Virus record (IMG/VR): IMGVR_UViG_3300035670_000971
Span: 1 to 29,888 of that record
DNA: 29,888 nt
Reading direction: 5' to 3' (one strand)
Origin: a virus
Notes under the pieces: generated by a model
What the model was told of the DNA's origin: nothing
The model's input: only the letters and a program-made list of their open reading frames with translations
The model's database searches: none
In this document: positions 18,417 to 27,238 of the stretch, in pieces
Layout: each line of letters opens with the position of its first letter
Numbering within the stretch: position 1 is the stretch's first letter
Position numbers and translations under genes: made by a program

Positions 18417-20432
18417 TTAGTGAATAATAATTGCTATTTCTGCTCTGCCGTCATTAAGTAATCGATTTACACGACCAACTGCTTTTTTGTATTGATTAAA
18501 GTCTGGGTCAACAACAACAATACCAGTAATAGAACCATCTAACGATTCTGCTGCAACAATGTAATTGCCTGGATTTGCGCCGAATACATTTACCGGCACT
18601 TTTCCTGAATAAGCCACACGGTCAACCTTTATGCGCTCGGCCTCTAGTCTTGCTTTCCATGCTACTAAATCTACGGCGTACTGATCTTTTACTTTTTGAT
18701 CGGCTGCGTCATCGGGCTGTTTAGGTCGTTTACCAATAACATCTTCGCCACCCCATGTATCGCCACCAACATAAGACGGACTAGTTGATTTAACGCCAAA
18801 ACGGATCGCTTCTGAATATGTCAGCGTCAATGTACCGTCTGACTTAAATCCTACTATGTCGCCTTTGTTAATAACCAAACCGTTATTAGATTCATACTCG
18901 GCGTAGTCAGTTCCACTAGCGTTTACTGTTCCACTAGCGTTTATACTTCTTGATGTAGCCGTTTCGTTAGCAACCCTTAAAACGGTGTTTTGAGTAGATG
19001 CAGTATTGGCGTAATTTGCGCCAAGTGTTGCCAATAGCGCTACGCCACCAGTTGTAAAAGTAAACCCAGTCGCCGTAGAGTCAACCGTCATTGACCCATT
19101 AGTTTCTAAAGTAATGCTGATATTTTCATCTTGATTTGAGATTATTGTTTTATCGCTTGCATCACAATTTATAAGTTTTCGCGTCCCACCAGAGGCATCT
19201 CTAAACCAAAAACCTTGATTGTTTTCAACGCCTAGACCATGCTTGTAAAGGGCTGTGGGTCTTGCGCCTGGAGTCCAATAGGTTATAGAAGCGCCAACGC
19301 CACCTTCTATCCGTATATCAAAATCAAGGTTTTCATTAACATCTAAATTTGTAACTTCAAATCCTGTCGTAGCGCCGTCATACGCGATGCTTATTCCCTT
19401 TAATCTAGCGTTATATAGCCTACCGTTAGTCGCGCCAGACTTTAATGAACCAAACGCTGTTTGACCATCAGATAAATTGATAAATATATTTTCAAACGAG
19501 TTGTAACCAAAACTTGCAGTTCCACCGTCAACATTAAATACGATATTAGTTTTATTGTTGACCATTCTAATGTTGTTAAAAACACTACCTTCCGTCCAGC
19601 CAACTGTATTTCTTAAAGATATGCCAGCACCATTGGCGTAGTCAGAAATATATACATTTTGAATCGTAAAAGAAGTTATATTTCCTACTTCGATACCTTT
19701 TGCGCTGGCTCCGGATGTTGCTGATCCAATAGCAACTAAACGCAAATCTCGCAATATTGTTATGGAGTCTTGCTGCGACGCAAATAAAGCGTTTATGCCA
19801 ACACCATCTGCCGATTGATTCAAAATAGTGCTTTGCCCAGCGCCGCTAATAATCATAGATGGGCGCATCGTTAGAGTAGTAAAATTATATGTACCCTCTG
19901 GAATATGAACACAATACGCGGCATCAATTGCTGCTTGAATTGCTGCTGTATCGTCTACAACTCCATCACCAACAGCACCAAAATCTTTAACGCTAACAAT
20001 TTCTTGAAGTTTGTCGTTTACAGTTCTTGCAACAGCGTTTGTTAAAAAACCGCTGGCATTAGATTGTTTAAAACCGATAAGCGCGTCGCCTTTTGCATTA
20101 TTTGTTGTATTTGCTAAGTCTTGACCTAAATCGCTTGCTACTACTGATCCACCAATGTTGTCCCAAGTACGAATAACGTTATCAGTTGAATCAGCAACAA
20201 CATATTTGTAGAGCAAACCTTCAGTTGACCAAATTTGTTCCGGTGTGCGACCAGCAGCATCAAGAATAATTGGGTTTGTATTGGCTATAAGGCCAGTACG
20301 CGACGTAAATGTGGCTTGTGGCGTAGTTGTTCCGGCGGCGTATGTGTAAATCTTCCCGCCATTTAGCGGAATCCCATTGTTATCAAAAAATTGCCAACCT
20401 GCGCCGCCGATAAAAGATAAATTGACTGCCAT
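18417..20432 (-). CDS. Tailspike: head-binding domain, pectate-lyase-like beta-helix, self-cleaving C-terminal chaperone
   Basis: Residues 1-95 (GGAGWQFFDNNGIPLNGGKI, YTYAAGTTTPQATFTS, NPIILDAAGRTPEQIW) form a virion-attachment domain. VSVKDFGAVGDGVVDDTAAI (from 147) marks the first turns of a right-handed beta-helix that extends to about residue 480, probably cleaving or binding surface polysaccharide. The C-terminal ~175 residues, starting at DYAEYESNN with KGDIVGF, FGVKSTSPSYVGG and GKVPVNVFG, resemble the Peptidase_G2-type intramolecular chaperone that trims itself after trimer folding. The gene is markedly AT-rich. Substrate cannot be read from sequence. Confidence 0.82.
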   Translation of the reverse strand: MAVNLSFIGGAGWQFFDNNGIPLNGGKIYTYAAGTTTPQATFTSRTGLIANTNPIILDAAGRTPEQIWSTEGLLYKYVVADSTDNVIRTWDNIGGSVVASDLGQDLANTTNNAKGDALIGFKQSNASGFLTNAVARTVNDKLQEIVSVKDFGAVGDGVVDDTAAIQAAIDAAYCVHIPEGTYNFTTLTMRPSMIISGAGQSTILNQSADGVGINALFASQQDSITILRDLRLVAIGSATSGASAKGIEVGNITSFTIQNVYISDYANGAGISLRNTVGWTEGSVFNNIRMVNNKTNIVFNVDGGTASFGYNSFENIFINLSDGQTAFGSLKSGATNGRLYNARLKGISIAYDGATTGFEVTNLDVNENLDFDIRIEGGVGASITYWTPGARPTALYKHGLGVENNQGFWFRDASGGTRKLINCDASDKTIISNQDENISITLETNGSMTVDSTATGFTFTTGGVALLATLGANYANTASTQNTVLRVANETATSRSINASGTVNASGTDYAEYESNNGLVINKGDIVGFKSDGTLTLTYSEAIRFGVKSTSPSYVGGDTWGGEDVIGKRPKQPDDAADQKVKDQYAVDLVAWKARLEAERIKVDRVAYSGKVPVNVFGANPGNYIVAAESLDGSITGIVVVDPDFNQYKKAVGRVNRLLNDGRAEIAIIIH

Positions 20433-20441
20433 GTTTGTTCC

Positions 20442-21299
20442 TTATTCCGTCAATAGATTGTTGTAGGCCGCTGCGGACATAATCACCCAGTTTGTGCCGT
20501 CCGACACCAAGGTTGCCCAGTTTCCAACGACAGCCAATAAAATGGCCGTTCCAGCCGATCCACCGCCTTGCGGAACCACGTTACTTGATGCTGACACTAC
20601 CGTTTGCGCTTGGTAATTTTGAATGGTTAAAATTCGACCAGAAAAACTGGCCGGTGCGGGCAGCGTTACGGTCAGGCTCGACCCTGACTTATTGTTAATG
20701 ACATACGACACGCCCGCGGCCACCGTGTAGTCAGCGTTGACCGTTACAGGTGCGCTGGCCGTCAATGCGCCGCTAGACGCAATCGTGATCGAACCGTTGC
20801 CGTTTGTGACGGTTACACCAGCGCCAGCGGTCAACGTGGCCTTGGTCAAGGTGTTGCCGCTGGTATTACCAATCAGCAGTTCGCCGTTGGTGTAACTGGT
20901 CTGACCTGTGCCGCCGTTTGCAACCGGCAGGGTTCCGGTCACGCCATTGGATAGGTCAACTTGCGCCCAGGCTGGGTTGTTGTTGCTTCCGGTATTTGAC
21001 AGATAACGGGTGGCCGTGGTGTTTTTGGCCAGCGCGGTCAAAGTCGTGCCGGTGTTGTAATAGAGTAGGTCGCCTTGGGAATAAGACGTCAGGCCAGTTC
21101 CACCAGCAGTTGTAGGGGTGGTTTTCCAGGCTATGACTTGAACGTTATTGGCGTTGTCCTTATAAAACAGTTTGCCATCGGTAATGTTGATGGCAAGTTC
21201 CGACCCTAACGTGCTATTGGTCAGATTTCCGGCAGCAGGGGCCTGGCTGGCCGTGCTGCTGCTGTATATCAGAATAGGGGTGTAACCGGTTTGTGCCAT
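20442..21299 (-). CDS. Tail fibre protein (285 residues)
   Basis: TGYTPILIYSSSTASQAPAA, LAINITDGKLFYKD and repeated GGTGLTSYSQGDLLYY / GGTGQTSYTNGELLIG units are hallmarks of phage tail fibre proteins with repeating beta modules. The C-terminal half holds NNKSGSSLTVTLP with ILTIQNYQAQTV and NWATLVSDGTNW. No chaperone or peptidase domain is present. Composition is GC-richer than the tailspike gene that follows it, like the fibre gene upstream. Confidence 0.78.
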   Translation of the reverse strand: MAQTGYTPILIYSSSTASQAPAAGNLTNSTLGSELAINITDGKLFYKDNANNVQVIAWKTTPTTAGGTGLTSYSQGDLLYYNTGTTLTALAKNTTATRYLSNTGSNNNPAWAQVDLSNGVTGTLPVANGGTGQTSYTNGELLIGNTSGNTLTKATLTAGAGVTVTNGNGSITIASSGALTASAPVTVNADYTVAAGVSYVINNKSGSSLTVTLPAPASFSGRILTIQNYQAQTVVSASSNVVPQGGGSAGTAILLAVVGNWATLVSDGTNWVIMSAAAYNNLLTE

Positions 21300-21301
21300 G
21301 G

Positions 21302-21613
21302 TTAGCCCTCAATTTTAGGTTTGAACACCTTGGGCGCCCAGGGCAGCGGGGTGTTGGTTCGTTCAGCCAAGGCTTTTAACTGCGCGGCCATGCGTTTTTC
21401 AATAACGCCGTCGGATTCGGTCTTGATCCAGTCCACGACTAGGTCTTCTTTGACTTTATCGAACGGCACGACCAAGCGTTGACCTTTGAAAAACCAGGTT
21501 CCTTCGGTTTCCACGGCCATGTCATCTTGGGCAACGCGGGCGTGGTACTGGGCCTGGGTAATTAAACCCTGGTCGTTTGCCTTGACGCTAAGAATTTTCC
21601 AGGTGTAGTTCAA
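21302..21613 (-). CDS. Small phage protein between fibre genes (103 residues), TTG start
   Basis: MNYTWKILSVKANDQGLITQ with VEGTWFFKGQ-like beta strands then KEDLVVDWIKTESDGVIEKR fits small virion-region proteins in which N-terminal '(N/D)YTWKI' and 'VVxWI' recur; I recall DUF7936-like relatives but am not certain. The gene begins with TTG (21613), overlapping the fibre stop, and uses the Gly-codon G-run of the fibre as Shine-Dalgarno. It may assist fibre assembly. Confidence 0.65.
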   Translation of the reverse strand: MNYTWKILSVKANDQGLITQAQYHARVAQDDMAVETEGTWFFKGQRLVVPFDKVKEDLVVDWIKTESDGVIEKRMAAQLKALAERTNTPLPWAPKVFKPKIEG

Positions 21614-21633
21614 AATGCCCCCCCGCCGATGCC
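21608..21633 (-). repeat. 26-bp junction repeat, copy B
   Basis: Minus strand copy at the end of the 828-residue fibre gene, encoding GIGGGAF and the TTGAAC start of the next gene. It is 21/26 identical to 14501-14526. Confidence 0.65.
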
Positions 21634-24096
21634 GCCAGTTGGGGTCAAAACGCCCGTTGACGGATTGAATTTGAGTTTAGTACTTGACACCTTTGCGGGC
21701 AAGTTTCCGGTGCTGTTTGTGACCCAAACAGGGTAATAATCAGCGTTTGTGCTGGTGTCGTCCGTGATTCCGATGTTAACTGCGTCGGTCGCGGTCGTCG
21801 CGGTGGCTGCGTTGCCATCAATCGACACGCCGTTCAATGTTTGACTGGCGCTGCCGCGGTTTAGTGCAATCGACGTCGTGCCAATAAACAGGCTGGAATT
21901 GCCCAGCACCCCCGACGGAATCGTTCCTGACAACTGACCAGCGGGTAGGTTAGTCAGGCTTGCGCCCGATCCGCTAAATGTCGTGGCTGACAATACGCCC
22001 GTGGACGGATTAAATTGGTATTTGGTGGACGACGCGTAAGTTGTTGTTAAGTTTCCAGCCGTTTGGTTAGCAAAAAGCGGGTAAAACGTCGCGTTGGTCG
22101 TCGTGTCGTCGGTGACCGTCGCGTAGGCGACAGGCGTGACCCATGACGGGGCGCTGGCGCCGTTGCTTTGCAGCACTTTTCCGGCATCCCCCGCAGCAGA
22201 GGCCAAAAACGTCGTTGTACCGGCCCCCGATTGGTAGGGAATACTGGCGGCTGCACCACCCGCTAGATTCGTCGCTGTGGTGGCGCTGGTGGCGCTTGTG
22301 GCGTTTCCAACGGTGACGGTGGCTGGGTCAGTCCATTGGGGAGCGCTGGCCCCCGCGGTCATTAGGTAAGTTGATGTTCCAAGGCCCAGGAACGTAGTAG
22401 CGCCGGAACCTGTTTGGTACGGGACGGAACCGGCTGCGCCGCCAGCCAGGTTTGTGGCTGTGGTCGCTGTGGTTGCGCTTCCGGCGCTTCCCGCTGTGGC
22501 TGCGTAACTGACCGATAACGTGCTTGCCGCGACGTTTTGCCAGTATTGGCCCGTCGAGTTGTACTGGATAACGTCAAGGTTGTTAAGCGTACCGAATTGG
22601 ACGTTGCCATCGGTTCCCCCTAAAACCGACCCAAACGTAGGCCGGACAAACAAAATACCGTTCGATGATCCAACGTGAACCACCGCAGCCACCACCGCAA
22701 TGGCGTTGGGTGCGGCGGGTTTGGTTTTGGTCAGCCCACCGGTCACCGCTGGGTTGTAGTACAACACCTGACCCTGAATCCAGTTTTCTGCCCCGCCGGT
22801 GGTGTCAATGTTTTTGACTTCACCAAATTCGGTGACAAAAATCCAGTCATTGTTGTTGCCGGATTCGTCAGCCACGCCCAAGATGTAGTTGGCCTGGTCA
22901 ACGGTCAGTCCTGTGGCTGCTTTTCCGATCAGACCCCCTGAAGCGCCTAGCGTACCGGCAAACGATACGACCTGGCCTTTGGTAATGGTTCCCTGACACC
23001 TGATCCTGTAAAACTGTTCTTCGCCGACGTGCTGCACCACGTTTCCGTTCATTTGGAACACAAATGTTTGGAATTGGTCGTTGCTGTCGTAATACAGGCG
23101 CCCCGTTGCGTCGGTCGGCAGCGGGCTTTGCGTCGTATTGAAATCAATATAAGTCGGGGTGGCAATCGACCCTGTAATGGCCGACATACTGGTTATGTCG
23201 TTATTGGCCCCCAAAACAGCAGCCGACAGGTTTAGCCTGGCGTTTGCTGCGTCCGATGCGCCCGTTCCACCATGGGCCACGCCAACGTCGGAACCTTCCC
23301 AAACGCCCGTGCCAATGGTTCCCAGCGTCGTAATGCTGGTTTGGCCGGCATAAGTCGTCGAAATTCGCAATCCGCTGCTGCTGGCATCCAGCGTCGTGCC
23401 GTTCAGTTTGACTGAAAACGCGTTGGAAATCAGTTGCAGCCCGTTTCCGGCGGTGTAGGTTCCCGCCCCTGAAAACTGCGTCCAGGGCATATTGGTCACG
23501 CCAATTGTGCCGGTCGGGCCAGCGGTGGTGACCCAGCCAGTTGCCGATAGGCTGACGCCGTCTTCAATGAAAGTGAACGCGCCAGGCACTTCCGACCATA
23601 CGTTCATGTCGGCGGTGCGCGTCCAGCCCGATGCGGCTGCGGCATAAATGCCGTTTTCGGCCTGGTTGGTCTGATTCTTGACCAATATGCGGTCGCCCGC
23701 GGTCAGGGTCGAACCCCAGTCACCATTGGCCTGGGTGGCCAGGCCCGACAGCGTAATGTTGCCGGTGGTGGTGTAAAGACACGACGCCTTAATGTCCAGG
23801 CCTTGCGCGACGCTGTCAACGTAGGCCTTATTGGCCACGTCAGCGTCAGCGGTCGGGGTTGCTGCGACCTGGGCGGTCGTAAAATAGGCCGCTGCGGGCG
23901 CGTTACCACCAATGACCGACGAATCAATCGTCGAATTGGTAATGGTTAACCCTGACTGAACAGGGTCGATAGGGGCGAAAAAGGGCGTCCCAGCAGGGCC
24001 GACAAAATACTGAATCGCAAACGTCGGTTCAGGATCGAATACCCCCTGAACCGGAACGATGTTGATGGTCTGCTTACTGGCGACCTGATTGGCCAT
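21610..24096 (-). CDS. Large tail fibre protein (828 residues)
   Basis: The N-terminal part (INIVPVQGVFDPEPTFAIQY, PFFAPIDPVQSG) probably attaches to the tail. STIDSSVIGGNAPAAAYFT and ADVANKAYVDSVAQGLD follow, the latter typical of fibre head-binding units. A TAGDRILVKNQTNQAENGIY region (about 130-210) is a common phage fibre domain. The C-terminal third has two pairs of repeats (TATNLAGGAA.S.PYQ.G.G.TTFL and TDDT.TNA.YYP...TGNL). It ends GGIGGGAF with no chaperone domain. It is likely to be a receptor-binding fibre. Confidence 0.8.
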   Translation of the reverse strand: MANQVASKQTINIVPVQGVFDPEPTFAIQYFVGPAGTPFFAPIDPVQSGLTITNSTIDSSVIGGNAPAAAYFTTAQVAATPTADADVANKAYVDSVAQGLDIKASCLYTTTGNITLSGLATQANGDWGSTLTAGDRILVKNQTNQAENGIYAAAASGWTRTADMNVWSEVPGAFTFIEDGVSLSATGWVTTAGPTGTIGVTNMPWTQFSGAGTYTAGNGLQLISNAFSVKLNGTTLDASSSGLRISTTYAGQTSITTLGTIGTGVWEGSDVGVAHGGTGASDAANARLNLSAAVLGANNDITSMSAITGSIATPTYIDFNTTQSPLPTDATGRLYYDSNDQFQTFVFQMNGNVVQHVGEEQFYRIRCQGTITKGQVVSFAGTLGASGGLIGKAATGLTVDQANYILGVADESGNNNDWIFVTEFGEVKNIDTTGGAENWIQGQVLYYNPAVTGGLTKTKPAAPNAIAVVAAVVHVGSSNGILFVRPTFGSVLGGTDGNVQFGTLNNLDVIQYNSTGQYWQNVAASTLSVSYAATAGSAGSATTATTATNLAGGAAGSVPYQTGSGATTFLGLGTSTYLMTAGASAPQWTDPATVTVGNATSATSATTATNLAGGAAASIPYQSGAGTTTFLASAAGDAGKVLQSNGASAPSWVTPVAYATVTDDTTTNATFYPLFANQTAGNLTTTYASSTKYQFNPSTGVLSATTFSGSGASLTNLPAGQLSGTIPSGVLGNSSLFIGTTSIALNRGSASQTLNGVSIDGNAATATTATDAVNIGITDDTSTNADYYPVWVTNSTGNLPAKVSSTKLKFNPSTGVLTPTGGIGGGAF
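21650..22485 (-). repeat. Internal duplications in the large fibre gene
   Basis: Two diverged repeat pairs are seen: about 21650-21780 with about 22000-22115 (TDDT...FNPSTGVL units), and about 22195-22300 with about 22380-22485 (TATNLAGGAA units). Protein similarity exceeds DNA identity, so the duplications are old. Confidence 0.55.
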
Positions 24097-24099
24097 GGT

Positions 24100-24441
24100 T
24101 TACCCCGCGGCCAACGGTGTTACATAAACGTCGCCGTTTGCGGCACTACCGATTAGCGAAACGAAAAAGTTATTACGCGGGGCCGGAACCACAATGGGAT
24201 AAATCATGTTGGGCGGCAGCACGACGCCAGGCGTCGATGCGGTGGTTAGCGGAATAACGGGTGCGGGTGTCGTTCCTGAAGTCGTCCCCAGGCTAACCGA
24301 AACGGTGGCCGATCCAATGTTAATCAACGCAACGTAATTGTTTTCAACGTTGGTGTTGGGGGTGATTTGCAGGGGGGTGGTGGCGCTGGTCGCAACCGTA
24401 ATTCGGCTGGTCGGGCCATTGGGTCTGAAATTAGGCAGCAT
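24100..24441 (-). CDS. Small structural protein (113 residues), possible fibre or head accessory
   Basis: The protein is beta-rich, with Thr/Val/Pro-rich sequence (ISRITVATSATTPLQITP-like start, VENNYVALINIGSATVSVSL, PRNNFFVSLIG). There are no cysteines or enzyme motifs. Its position between coat-region genes and the large fibre suggests a virion accessory. The start is ATG 24441; a terminator lies 40 bases upstream, so it may be made at a lower level than the capsid proteins. Confidence 0.65.
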   Translation of the reverse strand: MLPNFRPNGPTSRITVATSATTPLQITPNTNVENNYVALINIGSATVSVSLGTTSGTTPAPVIPLTTASTPGVVLPPNMIYPIVVPAPRNNFFVSLIGSAANGDVYVTPLAAG

Positions 24442-24480
24442 AGGTTTCCCCTTTCAAGCGAAATTATAGGCGTTCAAAGC

Positions 24481-24513
24481 GAAAAAGCCACCCCTTTTGG
24501 GGGCGGCTTTCCC
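24481..24513 (-). terminator. Intrinsic terminator/attenuator between capsid and tail genes
   Basis: Read on the minus strand: GCC(G)(C)CCCC - AAAA - GGGG(T)GGC, then TTTTTC. The stem is about 8 bp with one bulge. It probably reduces read-through from the capsid genes into the fibre genes. The GGGAAAG flank gives only a weak signal in the other direction. Confidence 0.75.
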
Positions 24514-24534
24514 TGTTCATTATTCCATTCCAGG

Positions 24535-24960
24535 TTAGGACAGGAACGTAAGGTCGTAACCGTAAATGAACACGTCGGCGGTAGCGGCTGCGCCCTGAAC
24601 CGTGGTGCAACGAATGTAAAGACGATCAACGTCAATGGCGTCGGTCGAAGTTGCAGCCGTTACAACCACTTTGGCGCTAGTGCTGTTGCCGGACAGGGCA
24701 TAGGCCGACTTGATAGCCGTTCCTGTTGCGCCTGGGCCGGTATAAACAGCCAGTTCAGCGGTGTCAAGGTCAACGCTGGCGTTGGCCACAATGATGGACT
24801 GAACGCTAACGTTGCCGCTATCGTTCAACATCGCTGCGACGGTATCACCGACGGCGTTTAGATTCACCCCTTTAGCACTAGCCAAGACGCGAAGCGCCTG
24901 GTTGGTGGCTAGGTTGGAAGGGTGGTTGGTTTGGGTACTTGCGGGGCCTGGATTTGCCAT
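24535..24960 (-). CDS. Structural protein following coat, possible head decoration (141 residues)
   Basis: MANPGPASTQTNHPSNLATN is flexible; the rest is beta-rich (VQSIIVANASVDLDTAELAVYTG, VDRLYIRCTTVQG, VFIYGYDLTF). It is directly downstream of coat, 25 bases apart, and before the terminator, so it should be made in coat-like amounts. I infer a decoration or minor head protein; no family is recognised. Confidence 0.6.
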   Translation of the reverse strand: MANPGPASTQTNHPSNLATNQALRVLASAKGVNLNAVGDTVAAMLNDSGNVSVQSIIVANASVDLDTAELAVYTGPGATGTAIKSAYALSGNSTSAKVVVTAATSTDAIDVDRLYIRCTTVQGAAATADVFIYGYDLTFLS

Positions 24961-24985
24961 GATTGGTTTCCTTTCAGGTTAAAAG

Positions 24986-26242
24986 TTAAGCCGCGACACG
25001 GCAAGCGAGTTCTTGGTACAACGGCGCCCAACCATACAGCACGTCCAAGCGAGTTGGAATGCTGTCGTTGTTAATCGTGTACTGACGAACCACGCGGATC
25101 GACAGGCCAAGTTCTTTGTCTGACGCACGGCCAGCAAAGTGAACACCATCAGGCAGTTCCAGGTCAGCCGTTGCCAGCGTGAACGCATTGCGGTGCATCA
25201 CAATGTTTTGAGGGCTGACAGTACCGGTTGCCGACGTACCGATGCTGAACGGGGTGACCGTTGCAGTTGCGGAAGTGGTCGGAATGGTCACGTTTTGGAA
25301 TTGGCCGGCGGTAATGATGGCAGGGGCCACGGTCACCGAAATGGTGCTGGAACCGGAACCGGTAACGGTCGATTGAACGACAAAGTTACGCAGTTTGTTG
25401 GAACCATAAGCCTGACGGTTTTGTGGGTTGACGGCAAACACGTTGGCAATCTGAATCACGTCGCCCTGGTTCAGCGTCAATCCGGCGCTGTGGGTCAGGG
25501 TGATGGTGGACGTGGACGCCCAGCCAGTAGCGATACCGATTGATTGGGTGTTGGCAGTCAGCGTGCCAGCGGTCGTAGTCCATGCACCGAACGTTTGCGA
25601 GATAACGTTCTGATCCATTTTCCAGTTCATGCCGCCCGAATCACGGCCCATCAGACCCTTTTGGTACTGGGTGCTGACAGCGGATTGGGGGTTGAACAGA
25701 CCTTTGAGGCTGTCAACAATGGTGGCGCTGGTGAATGGCTCGATGATGCAAGACCGGCGTCCGTCGCGGGGCGCACCCTCTGAATCCAGGTAAGCCTGGG
25801 CGGTCAGGTAGGTGATAAGACCCGTGGGCGGGGTTCCAGCGGAACCAACAATGTTGGCGGTGCTGTTTTTGGCCATGGTCAGACCGTCAAAGTCGATCTT
25901 GTTGGCGATAGCGGCGACGGCGGGCTTTAGCACTCGGTCGCTGAACATATCCAACGAAAGGGCCAGGTCTTGTGTCGTGAATTGGGTGTCAACGTGGAAT
26001 TGAGTTGACAGGGTCACGGGGATACTGGTTTCGTTGAAATCTTCAACGTTAAGGGCGGGGCCGGTCGTACCGATAAAACGGCCAGGACGGCGAACGTTCA
26101 GGGTGTTACCAATTTTTGCGCCGACAACAGCGAATTGGTCGTCATATTCGCGGTTTACTTCGCTCGAAAAGGTAAGTTCGTTTTCCAAGACCATCAACGC
26201 TTCGTTGGTGATCTTGCTAATGGTTAGCAAATTGTTGGACAT
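24986..26242 (-). CDS. Major capsid (coat) protein, P22 gp5-like
   Basis: The 418-residue protein (P22 coat 430) begins NLLTISKITNEALMVLENEL, continues with FAVVGAKIGNTLNVRRPGRF and VDTQFTTQDLALSLDMFSDR, and ends VVRQYTINNDSIPTRLDVLYGWAPLYQELACRV-like. These are conserved blocks of the P22 coat family (HK97 fold). Residues ~230-345 form a Thr/Ser/Val-rich beta insertion at the place of the P22 I-domain. GAGGAAAC precedes the ATG. Position after scaffold confirms the role. Confidence 0.9.
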   Translation of the reverse strand: MSNNLLTISKITNEALMVLENELTFSSEVNREYDDQFAVVGAKIGNTLNVRRPGRFIGTTGPALNVEDFNETSIPVTLSTQFHVDTQFTTQDLALSLDMFSDRVLKPAVAAIANKIDFDGLTMAKNSTANIVGSAGTPPTGLITYLTAQAYLDSEGAPRDGRRSCIIEPFTSATIVDSLKGLFNPQSAVSTQYQKGLMGRDSGGMNWKMDQNVISQTFGAWTTTAGTLTANTQSIGIATGWASTSTITLTHSAGLTLNQGDVIQIANVFAVNPQNRQAYGSNKLRNFVVQSTVTGSGSSTISVTVAPAIITAGQFQNVTIPTTSATATVTPFSIGTSATGTVSPQNIVMHRNAFTLATADLELPDGVHFAGRASDKELGLSIRVVRQYTINNDSIPTRLDVLYGWAPLYQELACRVAA

Positions 26243-26270
26243 TTTAGTTTCCTCAAAAAAGGGTTAATTG

Positions 26271-27218
26271 TCAGCGGATTTTCTTTGCAGCACGGGCGGC
26301 TTTCCATTGTTGGTACGTTCCATGGAAATTGCCATCGGCATCCAGGCCCGCATCAACTGTGTTTACCGCACCGCGCAGCGGCGTAATCGGCGCTGGCGCT
26401 TTTGACTTCCCAACAACAGCCTTCACGTCAGGTTTGGCGTCGCCTTTATCAAAGCGGGCCTCAATCTTCCCAATCTCGCGCACGGCAGAAACAACTGACA
26501 TATCGCCCAACTTCTTTGCAAACTCGCTGTTTTCAGCAAGGTAATACAAAATTTTTGGGCCATGCTCTGATTCAATGATTGCATCGCGGATCGGGTCAGA
26601 AACCCTAACGTCGCTGCTTTGCACCATGTCATCAAAGTCGGGCAATTCGTTCTTGGCTGCGTTCACGCGGTCTGCCCAGGCTTTGAATTTCTGTTCCTGT
26701 TCAGCCGCGGCCTTGCGGGCCTTGTCCTCTTTGTCCCGTTCCATCAGTTTTCTATCAGCGGTATATTCGGCCAACGCTTTCGCGTATTCGTACATATCGC
26801 TGAATTGTTCCGGCTTCGGTTCCTCGCCCAGTTCGTCGTCCGGCTGCTCTGCCGGCGGGTTGACCTTGGCTTCTAGTTCCTTCAGCCTGGTTTCCAGGGC
26901 TTCCCTGGCTTCGCGCTCTCGCCGCGCTTCTTCGCGTGCTGCTTCGCGTTGCTTGGTAATCTCTGAAAACCGCCTTTCCAACTTCGGATTAGGCTTTTTT
27001 TCCTTCGGTTCCTCTGTTGCTGTCGCGTCCTTCCCTTCCTTATCCTGTCCACTTTGATCGTCCTGGGCATCCGGCTCGGCAACGGCGCTGTTCGCGTCTT
27101 CGTTGGCCGCCTCGTCTGCGGGTTCTGCATCAACTAGACCAAGTTTTTGGGCTGTGAATTCCGCTAAATTCTCGCTTGTCACCAAATTACTGGCGACGCG
27201 CTCTGCTGCTTCCGACAT
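26271..27218 (-). CDS. Capsid scaffolding protein
   Basis: The 315-residue protein (P22 gp8 is 303) is highly charged. It has an acidic Ala/Glu/Asp-rich N-terminus, a long Arg/Glu helix (EITKQREAAREEARREREAR), a helical centre and a basic C-terminus (YQQWKAARAAKKIR) of the type used by scaffolds to bind coat. Order portal-scaffold-coat is the canonical one. It would leave the procapsid at DNA packaging. Confidence 0.88.
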   Translation of the reverse strand: MSEAAERVASNLVTSENLAEFTAQKLGLVDAEPADEAANEDANSAVAEPDAQDDQSGQDKEGKDATATEEPKEKKPNPKLERRFSEITKQREAAREEARREREAREALETRLKELEAKVNPPAEQPDDELGEEPKPEQFSDMYEYAKALAEYTADRKLMERDKEDKARKAAAEQEQKFKAWADRVNAAKNELPDFDDMVQSSDVRVSDPIRDAIIESEHGPKILYYLAENSEFAKKLGDMSVVSAVREIGKIEARFDKGDAKPDVKAVVGKSKAPAPITPLRGAVNTVDAGLDADGNFHGTYQQWKAARAAKKIR

Positions 27219-27238
27219 AGGTTCCCCTAAGAATAAAC

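Noticed and set aside
14501-21633. The two 26-bp near-repeats as attachment sites or ends of a mobile element
   Set aside because: They lie inside coding ends and enclose essential connector genes, so excision would be lethal; no integrase is nearby.
21650-22485. Repeats in the fibre gene as a CRISPR array
   Set aside because: They are diverged, in-frame protein repeats inside one gene, without uniform short repeats and spacers.
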